A stretch of DNA of 64,000 nt from Polaribacter sejongensis (GCF_038024065.1 NZ_CP150667.1:2425501-2489500); one strand, 5' to 3'. Counted from the stretch's first letter, positions 1-10,583 are shown. Notes: generated by a model from the sequence alone, not told the origin. Made by a program: numbers and translations.

Positions 1-61
1 AAAAACGCTTTAAAACCTATGCTAACAATTAAGGTTTAATTTTTAGATAGGTTTCAAAAAT

Positions 62-89
62 AAAAAACCTCCAAAATTGGAGGTTTTTT
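62..89. terminator. Bidirectional intrinsic terminator after the GapN-like gene
   Basis: A near-perfect stem with arms AAAAAACCTCCA and TGGAGGTTTTTT is separated by a 4-nt loop. Because it is A-rich on the left and T-rich on the right, it can terminate in both directions. It lies 25 nt beyond the stop codon of the minus-strand dehydrogenase gene. Confidence 0.8.
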
Positions 90-113
90 AAATATATAAT
101 TTCAATCTTTTTT

Positions 114-1706
114 TTACAAAAGATAATCTGTACTTATAAAATTAGATGCCTTTTTATCTAACAACTCTTCTAAAATAGCATTGTTGTAAGGTGTATCTTT
201 AGAGGCTACAAACGTTCTAATAGAAAAAGAACGCAAAGCATCATGTACACTTAAAGTTGACACTGCAGAGTCTTTTCTTCCCGTAAACGGATATGCATCT
301 GGACCTCTTTGGGCCGCACTATTTAAGTTCACTCTACACACTAAATTAACCAAAGTATCAATTAACGGTGCCAAAGTTTTTACTTCACTACCAAAAACAC
401 TTACTTGTTGTCCGTAGTTAGATTCTGCCATATCATCTAAAGGCTCTTGAATATTTTTAAAAGAAACAATAGGCGTTACTGGTCCAAATTGCTCTTCTTT
501 AAAAACTCTCATATCTTTAGATACTGGATATAAAACAGCTGGAAAAATATAGTTTTCAGAAGTTTTACCTCCTTTTTTATTAATCACTTTTGCTCCTTTA
601 GAAGTCGCATCGTCAATTAATTCTTGAATATATGCTGGTTTTTCTGGTTCTGGTAGAGGCGTTAACTTTACACCGTCTTCCCATGGATTTCCAAATTTTA
701 ATGCATCAACTCTTTTTGCAAATCGTTTGTTAAATTTATCTACAATATGTTCATGTACATATAAAATTTTCAAAGCAGTACAACGTTGTCCGTTAAAAGA
801 AGTTGCTCCAGAAAGACATTCATCTATTGCCAAATCTAAATCTGCGTCCGGCAATACAATTCCAGGATTTTTAGCTTCTAAACCTAATACCAAACGTAAT
901 CTGTTTTTAAAAGGGTGATTTGCTTGAATTGCATTTGCAGACTTACTGTTACCAATTAAGGCCAACACATCTACTTTACCTGTTTTCATAATAGGCGTAG
1001 CTAAAACTCTACCTCTACCATAAATGATATTTACCACACCTTCTGGAAAACTATTTTGAAAAGCTTCTAACAACGGAGATAATAATAAAACCCCATGTTT
1101 TGCAGGTTTAAAAACAGCTGTATTTCCCATAATTAATGCAGGAATCAACAAGGCGAACGTTTCGTTTAAAGGATAATTATAAGGTCCTAAACATAAAACG
1201 ACACCTAAAGGACCACGTCTAATATGCGCGTGTACTCCACTACTTTTTTCAAACTTAGCAGAATCTCTATCCATTTGCTTATAGTCTTCAATAGTATCGT
1301 AGATATATTCGATGGTTCTATCAAATTCTTTTTCAGAATCTGGTAATGCCTTTCCTATTTCCCACATTAGCAGTTTTACAACTTCATCTCGTTTGGTTTT
1401 CATTTGCTCTGCAAACTCCTCCATACATTCAATTCTGTCTGCAACTCGCATTGTAGGCCACAAACCCTGCCCTTTATCATAAGCTCTATAAGCAGAATTT
1501 AATGCTTCTAGACCTTCTTCTCCTGTTAAATTAGGAACAGTACCCAATAATGTTGGTTTGTATTCTTTTGTTGATGAAATTGTAGAATATACTTCTGTAG
1601 TTTCACCTTTCCACTCCTTTAACTCACCACTAACTAAATATGTTTTTTGGTGCAATAGTGATGTTATCTTATATGCTTCTGGAATCTCTGTAAATTGTTT
1701 CTTCAT
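114..1706 (-). CDS. gapN: NADP-dependent glyceraldehyde-3-phosphate dehydrogenase (non-phosphorylating), ALDH superfamily
   Basis: This 530-residue aldehyde dehydrogenase probably oxidises glyceraldehyde-3-phosphate directly to 3-phosphoglycerate and makes NADPH in the cytoplasm. Visible family features are the nucleotide-binding stretch [10 protein letters not shown], the general-base glutamate in GLEAKNPG near residue 275, and the catalytic cysteine in FNGQRC near residue 305. GapN enzymes carry [12 protein letters not shown] active sites and a similar N-terminal lead. The length exceeds classical GapN (about 475 residues), mostly through an N-terminal extension. It follows ilvA on the same strand, but about 170 nt separate them, so it is probably a separate unit. 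Substrate assignment within the ALDH superfamily is by resemblance; another aldehyde substrate is possible. Confidence 0.8.
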   Translation of the reverse strand: MKKQFTEIPEAYKITSLLHQKTYLVSGELKEWKGETTEVYSTISSTKEYKPTLLGTVPNLTGEEGLEALNSAYRAYDKGQGLWPTMRVADRIECMEEFAEQMKTKRDEVVKLLMWEIGKALPDSEKEFDRTIEYIYDTIEDYKQMDRDSAKFEKSSGVHAHIRRGPLGVVLCLGPYNYPLNETFALLIPALIMGNTAVFKPAKHGVLLLSPLLEAFQNSFPEGVVNIIYGRGRVLATPIMKTGKVDVLALIGNSKSANAIQANHPFKNRLRLVLGLEAKNPGIVLPDADLDLAIDECLSGATSFNGQRCTALKILYVHEHIVDKFNKRFAKRVDALKFGNPWEDGVKLTPLPEPEKPAYIQELIDDATSKGAKVINKKGGKTSENYIFPAVLYPVSKDMRVFKEEQFGPVTPIVSFKNIQEPLDDMAESNYGQQVSVFGSEVKTLAPLIDTLVNLVCRVNLNSAAQRGPDAYPFTGRKDSAVSTLSVHDALRSFSIRTFVASKDTPYNNAILEELLDKKASNFISTDYLL

Positions 1707-1875
1707 AAATTAATTTTATAAATTGTATAAAAAAAATAATAATTAAAAATAAATAGTTTAATTATTTATAGTCCAAAATTAACTAAAAATAACTGTATAA
1801 CACCTCATTTACACTTTTAAACACGAAATGGTTTTCGAGGTTCTATTTTTATTATAATTTAAATATGCAATGTAA

Positions 1876-3138
1876 TTATACCAAAAATTGAAATAAATCT
1901 GGCTTGTCATTTAGGTAGTCGCCAAAGAAATTGTTTTCTTTCATTCTTTCAATTAAAGGAGCTAAATCTTGAGAAGATTTTAACTCTAAACCAACCACAG
2001 CAGACCCATTTGTTCTATTATTCTTTTTGGTATATTCAAAATGAGTGATATCATCATTAGGACCTAAAATCTCTACTACAAATTCTTTTAACGCTCCTGC
2101 TCTTTGTGGAAACTTTACTATAAAATAATGCTTAAGATTTGCATACAGTAATGCACGTTCTTTAATTTCTGCAGTTCTTGTAATATCATTATTACTACCA
2201 CTAACTACACAAACCACGTTTTTTCCTTTAATTTTATCAGCAAAAAAATCTAAAGCAGCAATACTTAATGCACCTGCAGGCTCTACTACAATGGCATCTT
2301 TATTATACAAATCTAAAATAGTCTGACATATTTTACCCTCTGGAACTGTAATTACTTCTGTTAGGTTTTGTTGACAAATAGCAAAATTCAAATCGCCTAC
2401 TCTCTTTACAGCAGCTCCATCAACAAAAGCATCAATTTTATCTAGCGTAGTATTTTCTTTATTTTGAAGAGATGTCAGCATAGAAGGAGCTCCCTCTGGC
2501 TCAACACCAATTATTTTTGTTTCTGGTGATAGGTATTTAAAAACAGAAGACAATCCTGCAGACAAACCTCCACCGCCAATAGGCACAAAAACATAATCAA
2601 TTTTCTCTTTAGTTTGATTTAAAACTTCTAAACCAACAGTAGCCTGACCTTCTATCACCTTTTCATCATTAAAAGGATGGATAAACGTTTTATTTTTAGA
2701 ATCACACTCTATTTTTGCAGCATCAGAAGCATCATCAAAAGTATCTCCCTCAATTACAATTTCAATAAAATCTTCACCAAACATTTTTACTTGGTTAATT
2801 TTCTGATTTGGTGTTGGAGACGGCATAAAGATAGTTCCCTTAATCTGCAATAACTTACAAGACAAAGCGACTCCTTGTGCATGATTACCAGCGCTTGCAC
2901 AAACAATTCCTCGCTGTTTTTCATCTAAAGTTAAAGAAGACATCTTATTATATGCCCCTCTAATCTTATAAGAACGTACCACCTGCAAGTCTTCTCTTTT
3001 AAAAAGAATGGTTGCTGCTAGCTCTTTTGATAAATTAAAGTTTTTACTAAGCGGCGTCTCAAAAGCGACACCTTTTAAGTTTTCTAAAGCCTCTTTTACA
3101 CTTTCTAAACTTGGATAATAAATTTGGTTTGTTTGCAT
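1876..3138 (-). CDS. ilvA: Threonine ammonia-lyase (biosynthetic threonine dehydratase)
   Basis: This enzyme deaminates threonine to 2-oxobutanoate, the first committed step of isoleucine synthesis, using PLP. The PLP lysine lies in SYKIRGAYNKM near residue 58, and the glycine-rich phosphate loop PIGGGGLSAG is present. The C-terminal 90 residues form a single ACT-like regulatory domain (HYFIVKFPQRAGALKEF), as in the shorter threonine dehydratases of about 400-420 residues; E. coli IlvA carries two. It is the last gene of the ilv cluster. A strong hairpin lies between it and ilvC, so its expression may be partly uncoupled from the rest. Confidence 0.95.
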   Translation of the reverse strand: MQTNQIYYPSLESVKEALENLKGVAFETPLSKNFNLSKELAATILFKREDLQVVRSYKIRGAYNKMSSLTLDEKQRGIVCASAGNHAQGVALSCKLLQIKGTIFMPSPTPNQKINQVKMFGEDFIEIVIEGDTFDDASDAAKIECDSKNKTFIHPFNDEKVIEGQATVGLEVLNQTKEKIDYVFVPIGGGGLSAGLSSVFKYLSPETKIIGVEPEGAPSMLTSLQNKENTTLDKIDAFVDGAAVKRVGDLNFAICQQNLTEVITVPEGKICQTILDLYNKDAIVVEPAGALSIAALDFFADKIKGKNVVCVVSGSNNDITRTAEIKERALLYANLKHYFIVKFPQRAGALKEFVVEILGPNDDITHFEYTKKNNRTNGSAVVGLELKSSQDLAPLIERMKENNFFGDYLNDKPDLFQFLV

Positions 3139-3155
3139 CGATCAAATGTAAAAAT

Positions 3156-3192
3156 AAAACCTGTCAGATTATGAAATCTGACAGGTTTTTTT
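3156..3192. terminator. Strong hairpin with T/A tracts between ilvC and ilvA
   Basis: Arms AAAACCTGTCAGATT (3156-3170) and AATCTGACAGGTTTT (3175-3189) form a perfect 15-bp stem with a 4-nt loop, flanked by T-runs on both strands. It sits 17 nt upstream of the ilvA start on the minus strand. It could end the ilvD-ilvC transcript, act as a partial terminator lowering ilvA, or stabilise the upstream mRNA 3' end. Confidence 0.75.
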
Positions 3193-3279
3193 AACTCAAT
3201 TTTTGGGGGACATTATAATTTATAGAAACCTAAATCACACCTCTTTTGAGGATTTATTTCAATATAAAAACAGACTATA

Positions 3280-4755
3280 TTAAGCCGTTTTTATAACTTT
3301 CATAGCTGTCATAGAAGCTCTTAATTTTGCTCCTACTACTTCTACTGGATGGTTTCTAATAATAGCATTAATTCTAATTAATTCTTGGTTATCAACTCCA
3401 TTTTCTGAGCTAAAAGATTTACCAATAATATCAGTTTTTACATTCTTCATAAAGTCTGTTAATAAAGGCTTACAAGCATGGTCAAATAAATAACAACCAT
3501 ATTCTGCAGTATCAGAAATTACACGGTTCATTTCTGCCAATTTCATTCTTGCAATTGTATTTGCAATTAATGGCGTTTCGTGTAAAGACTCATAATAAGC
3601 AGAAGCAGCAATAATACCAGATTCTGTCATTGCTTCGAAAGCTAACTCTACACCAGCTCTTACAAAAGCAACTAATAAAGTTCCGTGATCGAAGTATTCT
3701 TGTTCAGAAATTTCATCACTTGTAATTTCTTGTTTTTCAAAAGCAGTTTCTCCTGTTGCTGCTCTCCAAGTTAATAAGTTTTTATCATCATTAGCCCAGT
3801 CTTCCATCATTGTTTGAGAGAAGTGCCCTGTCATAATATCATCCATATGTTTTTGAAACAACGGACGCATAATGTCTTTTAATTCTTCAGATAATCTAAA
3901 AGCTTCAACTTTTGCAGGATTAGACAATCTGTCCATCATATTGGTAATTCCACCATGCTTTAAAGCTTCAGTTACAGTTTCCCAACCATACTGAATTAAT
4001 TTAGCAGCATAACCTGGCTCAATTCCTTCTTCAACCATTTTATCAAAAGATAAAATTGCTCCTGTTTGTAACAAACCACATAAAATAGTTTGCTCTCCCA
4101 TTAAATCAGATTTTACCTCAGCAACAAAAGAAGATTGTAAAACTCCCGCTTTATGACCTCCTGTTGCAACAGCGTATGCTTTTGCTTCTGCCCAACCTTT
4201 TCCTTGTGGATCATTTTCTGGATGTACTGCGATTAATGTTGGTACTCCGAATCCTCTTTTATATTCTTCTCTAACTTCAGATCCTGGAGACTTTGGCGCC
4301 ACCATAATTACGGTTAAATCTTCACGAACTTGCATTCCTTCCTCAACGATATTAAAACCATGAGAATACGATAATGTCGCTCCTTTTTTCATTAAAGGCA
4401 TTACTGCAGTTACAACATTTGTATGTTGTTTATCTGGCGTTAAATTAATAACCACATCTGCACTTGGTAACATTTCTTCATAACTACCAACTTCAAAATT
4501 ATTTGAAGATGCGTTAATATAAGACTGTCTTTTTTGATCTATAGCAGCCTGTCTTAATGTATAAGAAATATCTAAACCAGATTCTCTCATATTTAAACCT
4601 TGGTTTAAACCTTGTGCACCACAACCTACAATCACAATTTTCTTCCCTTTCAATGCTTCTACTCCGTCTTCAAATTCTGAAGCGTCCATAAAACGACATT
4701 TCCCTAATTGTTCTAATTGCTCTCTTAATGTTAATGTGTTAAAATAATTTGACAT
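3280..4755 (-). CDS. ilvC: Ketol-acid reductoisomerase, class II (long form)
   Basis: IlvC isomerises and reduces acetolactate or acetohydroxybutyrate to the dihydroxy acids of valine and isoleucine synthesis, using NADPH and Mg2+. The Rossmann motif [15 protein letters not shown] is near residue 42 and is followed by [15 protein letters not shown], close to the E. coli cofactor loop. At 491 residues, with a duplicated C-terminal knotted domain, it is the enterobacterial or plant-like long form; class I enzymes have about 330 residues. It lies downstream of ilvN with a gap of about 110 nt in the same orientation. Confidence 0.97.
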   Translation of the reverse strand: MSNYFNTLTLREQLEQLGKCRFMDASEFEDGVEALKGKKIVIVGCGAQGLNQGLNMRESGLDISYTLRQAAIDQKRQSYINASSNNFEVGSYEEMLPSADVVINLTPDKQHTNVVTAVMPLMKKGATLSYSHGFNIVEEGMQVREDLTVIMVAPKSPGSEVREEYKRGFGVPTLIAVHPENDPQGKGWAEAKAYAVATGGHKAGVLQSSFVAEVKSDLMGEQTILCGLLQTGAILSFDKMVEEGIEPGYAAKLIQYGWETVTEALKHGGITNMMDRLSNPAKVEAFRLSEELKDIMRPLFQKHMDDIMTGHFSQTMMEDWANDDKNLLTWRAATGETAFEKQEITSDEISEQEYFDHGTLLVAFVRAGVELAFEAMTESGIIAASAYYESLHETPLIANTIARMKLAEMNRVISDTAEYGCYLFDHACKPLLTDFMKNVKTDIIGKSFSSENGVDNQELIRINAIIRNHPVEVVGAKLRASMTAMKVIKTA

Positions 4756-4864
4756 TTTTATTGTTTTTGTTTGTTGTTTAGAATTAAGATTTTAGAATAT
4801 AGACATCATATTAACTTTACGTAATCATCTATAAACGAACCTCTAGCTTCTTTACTCTTTTTAT

Positions 4865-5395
4865 TTAGTTGTTGTATGTTTCTAGTAATGCTGATATTTT
4901 CATTTCTTCTTTAGTAATAGCAACACGTCCTGAACGTGTATATTGCATAATACCAAAAACGCTTAATTGATCATATAGTGCTACTATTTCTTCTTTTTTT
5001 CCTGATTTTTCCAACACAAAAAACTCAGTATTTACAGTAACAATTCTTGCGTGGCTCTTTTTAATGATATTCTGAATTTGAGGTTCTTCAAATAACAATT
5101 CAGATTTAATTTTAAACAACCCAGAAATCTGATAAATTGTTTCATCATCATTATGATAATACGCTTTAATAACCTCTACCTGCTTCTCTATCTGACCAAT
5201 AATTTTCTTAATATTTTCCTCTGTCATACTTACAACAATGGTAAATTTAGAAACACCCGGTATTTCTGATGGAGACGTATTTAAACTCTCAATATTAATG
5301 TGTCTTCTTTGGAAAATTGCTGAAATTCTATTCAACAATCCAATATTATTTTCAGTATAAATAGATACTGTGTAAAATTGTTTTTCTGTACTCAT
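4865..5395 (-). CDS. ilvN: Acetolactate synthase regulatory (small) subunit
   Basis: This is the small subunit that activates the catalytic subunit and confers valine feedback sensitivity. It has 176 residues. An N-terminal ACT domain (YTVSIYTENNIGLLNRISAIFQRR) contains the usual ligand-loop region NIGLLNR, and an ALS-small C-terminal domain follows. Its position immediately downstream of ilvB fits a co-transcribed heteromeric pair. Confidence 0.95.
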   Translation of the reverse strand: MSTEKQFYTVSIYTENNIGLLNRISAIFQRRHINIESLNTSPSEIPGVSKFTIVVSMTEENIKKIIGQIEKQVEVIKAYYHNDDETIYQISGLFKIKSELLFEEPQIQNIIKKSHARIVTVNTEFFVLEKSGKKEEIVALYDQLSVFGIMQYTRSGRVAITKEEMKISALLETYNN

Positions 5396-5497
5396 TTTTT
5401 TTAAAGATATTAGAAGAAAGATGATAGAAATTAGACCATTATTGCCTTTTATTCCAATAAACCTTTACCCATTGTTCTCTACTCCTTGTTCTTTTTA

Positions 5498-7231
5498 TTA
5501 CTCTAGTCTAATGTCTGAAACACTTGCTCCCGTAGGAATCATAGGAAAAACATTTCCTTCTTTTTCTACACAAACTTCTAAAAAGTAAGCTTCTTTACTT
5601 GCCATCATTTCTTCAACTGCCGCAGCCAATTCTTCTCGTTTAGTAACTTTCTTTGCTTTTATATAATACCCTTCTGCAATAGCTACAAAGTTTGGATTTA
5701 CCATTTCTGTTGACGCATAGCGTTTGTCAAAAAATAATTGTTGCCATTGACGTACCATTCCTAAGAACTCATTATTTAAGACCACTACTTTTAAAGCAAC
5801 TTTCTGCTGGAAAATAGTACCTAATTCTTGAATTGTCATTTGGTAACCACCATCTCCAGAAATTGAAACTACATCTCTTTCTGGAGCTGCCATTTTAGCT
5901 CCAATTGCTGCTGGCAAACCAAAGCCCATGGTACCTAAACCACCAGAAGTAATATTACTTTTTGACTGATTGAATTCAGCATATCTACAAGCAATCATTT
6001 GATGTTGACCAACATCACTTACGATTGCCGCATTTCCCTTACTCTGAATGTTGATTTCTTTTATAACCTCACCCATTGTCAATCCTTCTTTCGTTGGATG
6101 AATATCGTCTTTAATTACTTTTTCATACTCAATAGCGTATAAATCTGCAAATTTTTGACGCCATTCTGGATGCTTATTTTCGTTTAACATCGGTAACAAT
6201 AATTCTAAGCTTGCTTTTGCATCACCTAAAACAGCTACATCTGTTTTTACATTTTTATCTACTTCAGCAGGATCAATTTCAAAATGAATTACTTTAGCCT
6301 GTTTAGCATACGTATTTAAACTCCCAGTAACACGATCATCGAAACGCATACCAATAGCAATTAAAACGTCACACTCGTTAGTTAAAACATTTGGTGCATA
6401 ATTACCGTGCATACCAACCATCCCCACATTTAATGGATGTGAAGTAGGAATTGCAGAAGCTCCTAAAATTGTCCAAGCAGAAGGTATTCCGGCTTTTTCA
6501 ATTACAGCTTTAAACGCTTCTTCTGCTTCACTTAAAATTACTCCTTGCCCCCAAACCACTAATGGCTTTTTAGCGGCATTAATTAATTTTGCAGCCGCTT
6601 CTAAAGAGGAAGCATCTGTTTTTGGAACTGGAAAATAACTTCTAACCTTCGTACATTTTTCATACGAAAAATCGAACATTTCTTGTTGTGCATCTTTTGT
6701 AATATCAATTAAAACAGGTCCTGGTCTTCCGCTTTTTGCAATGTAAAAAGCTTTTGCCATCATTTCTGGAATTTGAGATGCTTTGGTAACCTGACAATTC
6801 CATTTTGTGACTGGTGTAGAAATACCTACAATATCTGTTTCCTGAAACGCATCACTTCCTAATAAATGAGAAAACACCTGACCCGTAATACACACCATTG
6901 GTGTAGAGTCTATTTGTGCATCTGCAATACCAGTAACTAAATTGGTTGCTCCCGGACCAGAAGTTGCAATACATACACCTACTTTACCAGAGATTCTTGC
7001 AAACCCTTGTGCAGAATGTGTTGCACCTTGCTCATGACGTGTTAAAACGTGATGAATTTTATCTTGATATTTATATAACTCATCATACACTGGCATAATT
7101 GCTCCACCAGGATACCCATAAATTATTTTTGTGTCTTCTGCAATTAAGCATCGAACGATTGCTTCGCTACCAGAAATCCTTTCTGTAACTTTTGCTGTGT
7201 TTTGTTTGTTTTGTATGGTTTGAGTTTCCAT
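5498..7231 (-). CDS. ilvB: Acetolactate synthase catalytic (large) subunit
   Basis: This ThDP-dependent enzyme condenses pyruvate with pyruvate or 2-oxobutanoate. It has 577 residues with the three ThDP-family domains. The N-terminal Pyr domain carries IYGYPGGAIMPVYDEL and the catalytic glutamate in RHEQGATHSAQG. A central FAD-binding domain follows, and then a C-terminal PP domain with the ThDP/Mg motif beginning GDGGYQM and ending near LNNEFLGMVRQWQ. It lies between ilvD and ilvN. The 93-nt gap to ilvD contains a palindrome. Confidence 0.97.
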   Translation of the reverse strand: METQTIQNKQNTAKVTERISGSEAIVRCLIAEDTKIIYGYPGGAIMPVYDELYKYQDKIHHVLTRHEQGATHSAQGFARISGKVGVCIATSGPGATNLVTGIADAQIDSTPMVCITGQVFSHLLGSDAFQETDIVGISTPVTKWNCQVTKASQIPEMMAKAFYIAKSGRPGPVLIDITKDAQQEMFDFSYEKCTKVRSYFPVPKTDASSLEAAAKLINAAKKPLVVWGQGVILSEAEEAFKAVIEKAGIPSAWTILGASAIPTSHPLNVGMVGMHGNYAPNVLTNECDVLIAIGMRFDDRVTGSLNTYAKQAKVIHFEIDPAEVDKNVKTDVAVLGDAKASLELLLPMLNENKHPEWRQKFADLYAIEYEKVIKDDIHPTKEGLTMGEVIKEINIQSKGNAAIVSDVGQHQMIACRYAEFNQSKSNITSGGLGTMGFGLPAAIGAKMAAPERDVVSISGDGGYQMTIQELGTIFQQKVALKVVVLNNEFLGMVRQWQQLFFDKRYASTEMVNPNFVAIAEGYYIKAKKVTKREELAAAVEEMMASKEAYFLEVCVEKEGNVFPMIPTGASVSDIRLE

Positions 7232-7250
7232 AGTTTTATATTTTTAAATA

Positions 7251-7277
7251 CCTACAAGGTTATTGAAACCTCGCAGG
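7251..7277 (-). repeat. Palindromic hairpin between ilvD and ilvB
   Basis: On the minus-strand transcript CCUGCGAGGUU pairs with AACCUUGUAGG; the only non-Watson-Crick positions are two G-U wobbles. That pattern suggests the RNA structure matters. There is no strong U-tract on the sense strand, so it is more likely an mRNA processing or stability element or a dispersed palindrome than a terminator. Confidence 0.5.
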
Positions 7278-7324
7278 ATATCTTATCTCTTTTTTTTATC
7301 TTGTTTTTTGATTTTATTATAAAA

Positions 7325-9001
7325 CTACAAATCTGTAACACATCCTTTAGATGCTGATGCTACTGATTTTGCATATTTATATAAAATCCCTTTTTTGTGC
7401 TTTAATGCTGGTGCAATCCAATTTGCTCTTCTTGCCGCTAACTCTTCATCAGAAAGCAATACATTAATTGAATTATCTTCTGCACTAATTCTAATTTTAT
7501 CACCAGTTTCAAGAATTCCGATAGTTCCTCCTTCTTGTGCTTCTGGTGTAATATGTCCAACCACAAAACCATGAGTTCCTCCAGAAAAACGACCGTCTGT
7601 AATTAAAGCTACAGATTTTCCTAAACCTGCTCCCATTATTAAAGAAGTTGGTTTTAACATTTCTGGCATTCCTGGTCCTCCTTTAGGTCCAACATACCTA
7701 ATGACGACTACATCTCCTCTTTCTACTTCTCCGTTTATAATTCCGGTATTTGCTGCTTGTTCTCCATCATAAACCACTGCTTTTCCTTCAAAAAGTAACC
7801 CTTCATTTCCAGATATTTTTGCTACAGCTCCTTCTTGAGCTAAGTTACCATACAAAATTTGTAAGTTACCAGAAGATTTTAATGCTTTATCTGTTGGGTG
7901 AATTACATCTTGCTCATCAAACTCCATTGCTACTACATCTACCAAGTTTTCCGCTAATGTTTTACCAGTAACCGTCATACAATCTCCATGTAAGTATCCT
8001 TTTTCTAACAAGTATTTCATTATTGCAGGTGTCCCTCCAATACTATGAACATCTTCCATTAAATATTTACCAGATGGTTTTAAATCTGCTATTAACGGAG
8101 TTCTGTCACTAACTTTTTGAAAATCTGCTAATGTAAACTTAATATCTGCTGCATGCGCAATTGCTAAAAAGTGTAATACAGCATTTGTAGATCCACCTAA
8201 AGCATTTACCAACGCGATTGCGTTTTCTAAAGATTTTTTAGAAATAATATCTAAAGGTTTTAAATCTAATTCCAATAAATTTTTAATAGCCAAAGCTGTT
8301 CTTTCTGCTTCAGATAATTTATTAGGATTTTCTGCCGGGATTGATGAGTTATATGGTAAAGAGAATCCCATACATTCTATTGCAGAAGCCATTGTATTTG
8401 CAGTATACATACCACCACAGGCTCCAGCTCCAGGAATTGCTCTTTTTATAACCTCTCTATATTCTTCTTCTTCTATTTCTCCAGCCATTTTTTGACCTAA
8501 AGCTTCGAAAGCAGAAACAATATTTAATTTTTTTCCTTTGTAGTTTCCTGATGCAATTGTACCACCATACATCATAATCGATGGACGGTTTAAACGCAAC
8601 ATTGCAATTACTGCTCCTGGCATGTTTTTATCACAACCCACTACAGAAACCAATGCATCATAACTTTGAGCATTCATTACAGTTTCTATAGAATCTGCAA
8701 TAATATCTCTAGATGCTAATGAATAATTCATACCAGAGGTTCCCATAGAAATACCATCTGAAACTCCTATTGTATTGAATCCTAAACCGACTAAACCTGC
8801 AATTTTGCTTTCAATCTTGACTTCTGCAGCCAAGTTATTTAAATGCATATTACATGGGTTACCATCATAACCAGTGCTCGCAATACCAACTTGCGCTTTC
8901 TGCATGTCTTCATCCGTTAAACCTACCGCATACAACATTGCTTGTGATGCCGGTTGAGATTCGTCTTGTGTTAATCTGCTACTGTGCTTATTTAGTTTCA
9001 T
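7325..9001 (-). CDS. ilvD: Dihydroxy-acid dehydratase
   Basis: IlvD dehydrates the dihydroxy acids to 2-oxo acids using an Fe-S cluster. It has 558 residues. Cluster-ligand motifs are visible as CDKNMPG and [14 protein letters not shown], plus [18 protein letters not shown] near the N-terminus and the C-terminal GRFSGGTHG. It is the first structural gene of the ilv operon. A leader ORF and terminator precede it by 170-290 nt, so it should be the first gene to feel attenuation control. Confidence 0.97.
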   Translation of the reverse strand: MKLNKHSSRLTQDESQPASQAMLYAVGLTDEDMQKAQVGIASTGYDGNPCNMHLNNLAAEVKIESKIAGLVGLGFNTIGVSDGISMGTSGMNYSLASRDIIADSIETVMNAQSYDALVSVVGCDKNMPGAVIAMLRLNRPSIMMYGGTIASGNYKGKKLNIVSAFEALGQKMAGEIEEEEYREVIKRAIPGAGACGGMYTANTMASAIECMGFSLPYNSSIPAENPNKLSEAERTALAIKNLLELDLKPLDIISKKSLENAIALVNALGGSTNAVLHFLAIAHAADIKFTLADFQKVSDRTPLIADLKPSGKYLMEDVHSIGGTPAIMKYLLEKGYLHGDCMTVTGKTLAENLVDVVAMEFDEQDVIHPTDKALKSSGNLQILYGNLAQEGAVAKISGNEGLLFEGKAVVYDGEQAANTGIINGEVERGDVVVIRYVGPKGGPGMPEMLKPTSLIMGAGLGKSVALITDGRFSGGTHGFVVGHITPEAQEGGTIGILETGDKIRISAEDNSINVLLSDEELAARRANWIAPALKHKKGILYKYAKSVASASKGCVTDL

Positions 9002-9170
9002 TTAATGTTTTCTTCAATTTGTTGTCTAAATTACTATGTTTCTCCATTTTTATTGAATAAAATTCAATAACTTACTTTAAATTCACGTGTTAAAAAAACA
9101 CCTTAATTAACTGAATTTAAGTTAATTACCCCTACTTAATTATGATACTCAATCTTTAAAATAAATTCAT

Positions 9171-9199
9171 AAAAAAACCTTCCATTTTAGTGGAAGGTT
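9171..9199 (-). terminator. Attenuator terminator of the ilv operon
   Basis: On the minus strand, AACCTTCCA (9199-9191) and TGGAAGGTT (9184-9176) form a 9-bp stem with a 6-nt loop, followed by a seven-T run. It starts 29 nt after the stop codon of the branched-chain-rich leader ORF and lies 170 nt before ilvD. No complete gene on this strand ends just upstream that it would otherwise serve. The segment UGGUAAGG at 9234-9227 can pair with CCUUCCA of the first arm (7 bp with one bulged U), giving a candidate antiterminator. Confidence 0.85.
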
Positions 9200-9228
9200 C
9201 GTTTATAAAAAATATAAATATCACTTCC

Positions 9229-9294
9229 TTACCAATTCGTAATAATTACGATGACATTGATAGTAGAAATAATATTTAATAATTGTTTTTTCAT
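9229..9294 (-). CDS. ilvL: ilv operon leader peptide (21 aa, Ile/Val/Leu-rich)
   Basis: ATG at 9294-9292 opens a 21-codon frame ending in TAA at 9231-9229. After M-K-K-Q it reads LLNIISTINVIVIIT and ends N-W. Six Ile, two Val and two Leu codons make up ten of 21, and the run V-I-V-I-I lies close to the end. That is the composition of classical ilv leader peptides, where ribosome stalling on scarce charged tRNAs decides between terminator and antiterminator. The Trp codon and stop lie inside the sequence able to pair with the terminator's 5' arm. A stalled ribosome would leave that segment free, whereas one that reached the stop would cover it. The symbol is by functional analogy to enteric ilvL, not by homology. 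Confidence 0.85.
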   Translation of the reverse strand: MKKQLLNIISTINVIVIITNW

Positions 9295-9360
9295 TGGTGT
9301 AAATATTGCGATTTATATTTAAATACACAACTAATATATTTTTTTATTGATAGCCGATTA

Positions 9361-9460
9361 CAAACAAGTCTAGCCCAGATTGAATGGTCTGTTTGAGCTC
9401 TTTTTTGCCTTTTGAAGCAAAAAAAGCGAGTAATGAAAGCTGGAAATAGCTTCTAAAAAA
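9361..9460 (-). repeat. Dispersed 3'-end repeat, copy 1 (behind leuB)
   Basis: In the gene's direction it begins TTTTTTAGAAGCTATTTCC directly after the leuB stop, contains a variable hairpin (TTTTTTGC...GCAAAAAA), then AGAGCTCAAAC, and ends GGGCTAGACTTGTTTG. Copies at 25214-25380, 60505-60603 and 61548-61709 share both ends and differ in the middle. It could act as a terminator or 3'-stabiliser, and it also separates leuB from the ilv leader. Confidence 0.8.
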
Positions 9461-9461
9461 C

Positions 9462-10583
9462 TTAAATGATTGTGCTTTGTCCCATATGAATATTTTTAAA
9501 ATTCATATTACTGTCTTCTTGATTTGCAATATAATCCGCAATAAAATCGCCCACTTTTGCAGTGGAAGCTGAATATTGATTTTTACCTTTTAAATCTTGT
9601 GTTGTAATACCTAAATCTAACGATTTTTCTACAGCTCTTTGTATTGCATCTGCCTCGTCATGCAAACCTAAATGCTCTAACATTAGTCCTGCTGATAAAA
9701 TAGATGCTAAAGGATTGGCAATATCTTTACCTGCTGCTTGTGGATATGAACCGTGAATTGGCTCGAATAACGCGTTTTTTCCTCCTACCGAGCTTGATGC
9801 CAAGATACCGATTGAACCACCGATTACACAAGCTACATCTGAGATAACATCTCCAAAAAGGTTTTCTGTTAAAATAACATCGAAACGTGTTGGATTTAAT
9901 ACAATTTGCATTGCAGCATTATCTATAAACATAAAATCTAAAGCAACATCTGGATATTCTTCTCCAATTTTTGCAACTGTTTTTCTCCATAAACGAGAAG
10001 TTGCTAAAACATTTGCTTTATCAATTAAAGTTACTTTTTTCTTCCTGTCTTGAGCCGCTTTAAAAGCTAAGTGTGTAATTCTAGAAATTTCATCTACCGT
10101 ATAAGAACAAACGTCTGATGCACTTAAACCATCTTCACTTATTTCTTTTTTACCAAAATAAATACCTGAAGTTAACTCCCTATAGATAAGGATATCTGTA
10201 CCTGAAATAATCTCTTTTTTAAGAGGAGAGTTTTTAAGTAATTTAGGGTATGCTTTTACAGGTCTAACATTACAAAACAACTCTAATTCTTGTCTTAAAC
10301 GCAATAAACCTTGTTCTGGTCTTACTTTTAAGGTTGGGTCATTATCATATTTTAATTCTCCAATAGCTCCACATAAAACTGCATCTGCATTTTTACATAT
10401 GTCTATGGTTTCTTGCGGTAATGGATCACCCGTTTTTTCAATTGCACAAGCGCCCATTTGAGCTTCTTTATATAAAAATATATGGTCGTAAACTTCTGCT
10501 ACCGCATCTAAAGCTTTCTTTGCTTGCGTGGTTACTTCTGGTCCAATACCATCTCCCGGGATTATTGCAATTGTATATTTCAT
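9462..10583 (-). CDS. leuB: 3-isopropylmalate dehydrogenase
   Basis: LeuB oxidatively decarboxylates 3-isopropylmalate with NAD+ in leucine synthesis. It has 373 residues. Isocitrate/isopropylmalate dehydrogenase signatures include IPGDGIGPEV at the N-terminus, the substrate arginines around LRLRQELELFCNVRPVK, and NLFGDVISDVACVIGGSIG with the metal-binding aspartates. It follows leuA by about 100 nt. A dispersed repeat starts one base after its stop codon. The usual partner genes leuC and leuD are not in the window. Confidence 0.96.
   Translation of the reverse strand: MKYTIAIIPGDGIGPEVTTQAKKALDAVAEVYDHIFLYKEAQMGACAIEKTGDPLPQETIDICKNADAVLCGAIGELKYDNDPTLKVRPEQGLLRLRQELELFCNVRPVKAYPKLLKNSPLKKEIISGTDILIYRELTSGIYFGKKEISEDGLSASDVCSYTVDEISRITHLAFKAAQDRKKKVTLIDKANVLATSRLWRKTVAKIGEEYPDVALDFMFIDNAAMQIVLNPTRFDVILTENLFGDVISDVACVIGGSIGILASSSVGGKNALFEPIHGSYPQAAGKDIANPLASILSAGLMLEHLGLHDEADAIQRAVEKSLDLGITTQDLKGKNQYSASTAKVGDFIADYIANQEDSNMNFKNIHMGQSTII

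Noticed and set aside
13..54. Stem AAACCTAT / ATAGGTTT as a terminator
   Set aside because: The loop is 26 nt, the arms are short and there is no gene visible upstream, so support is weak.
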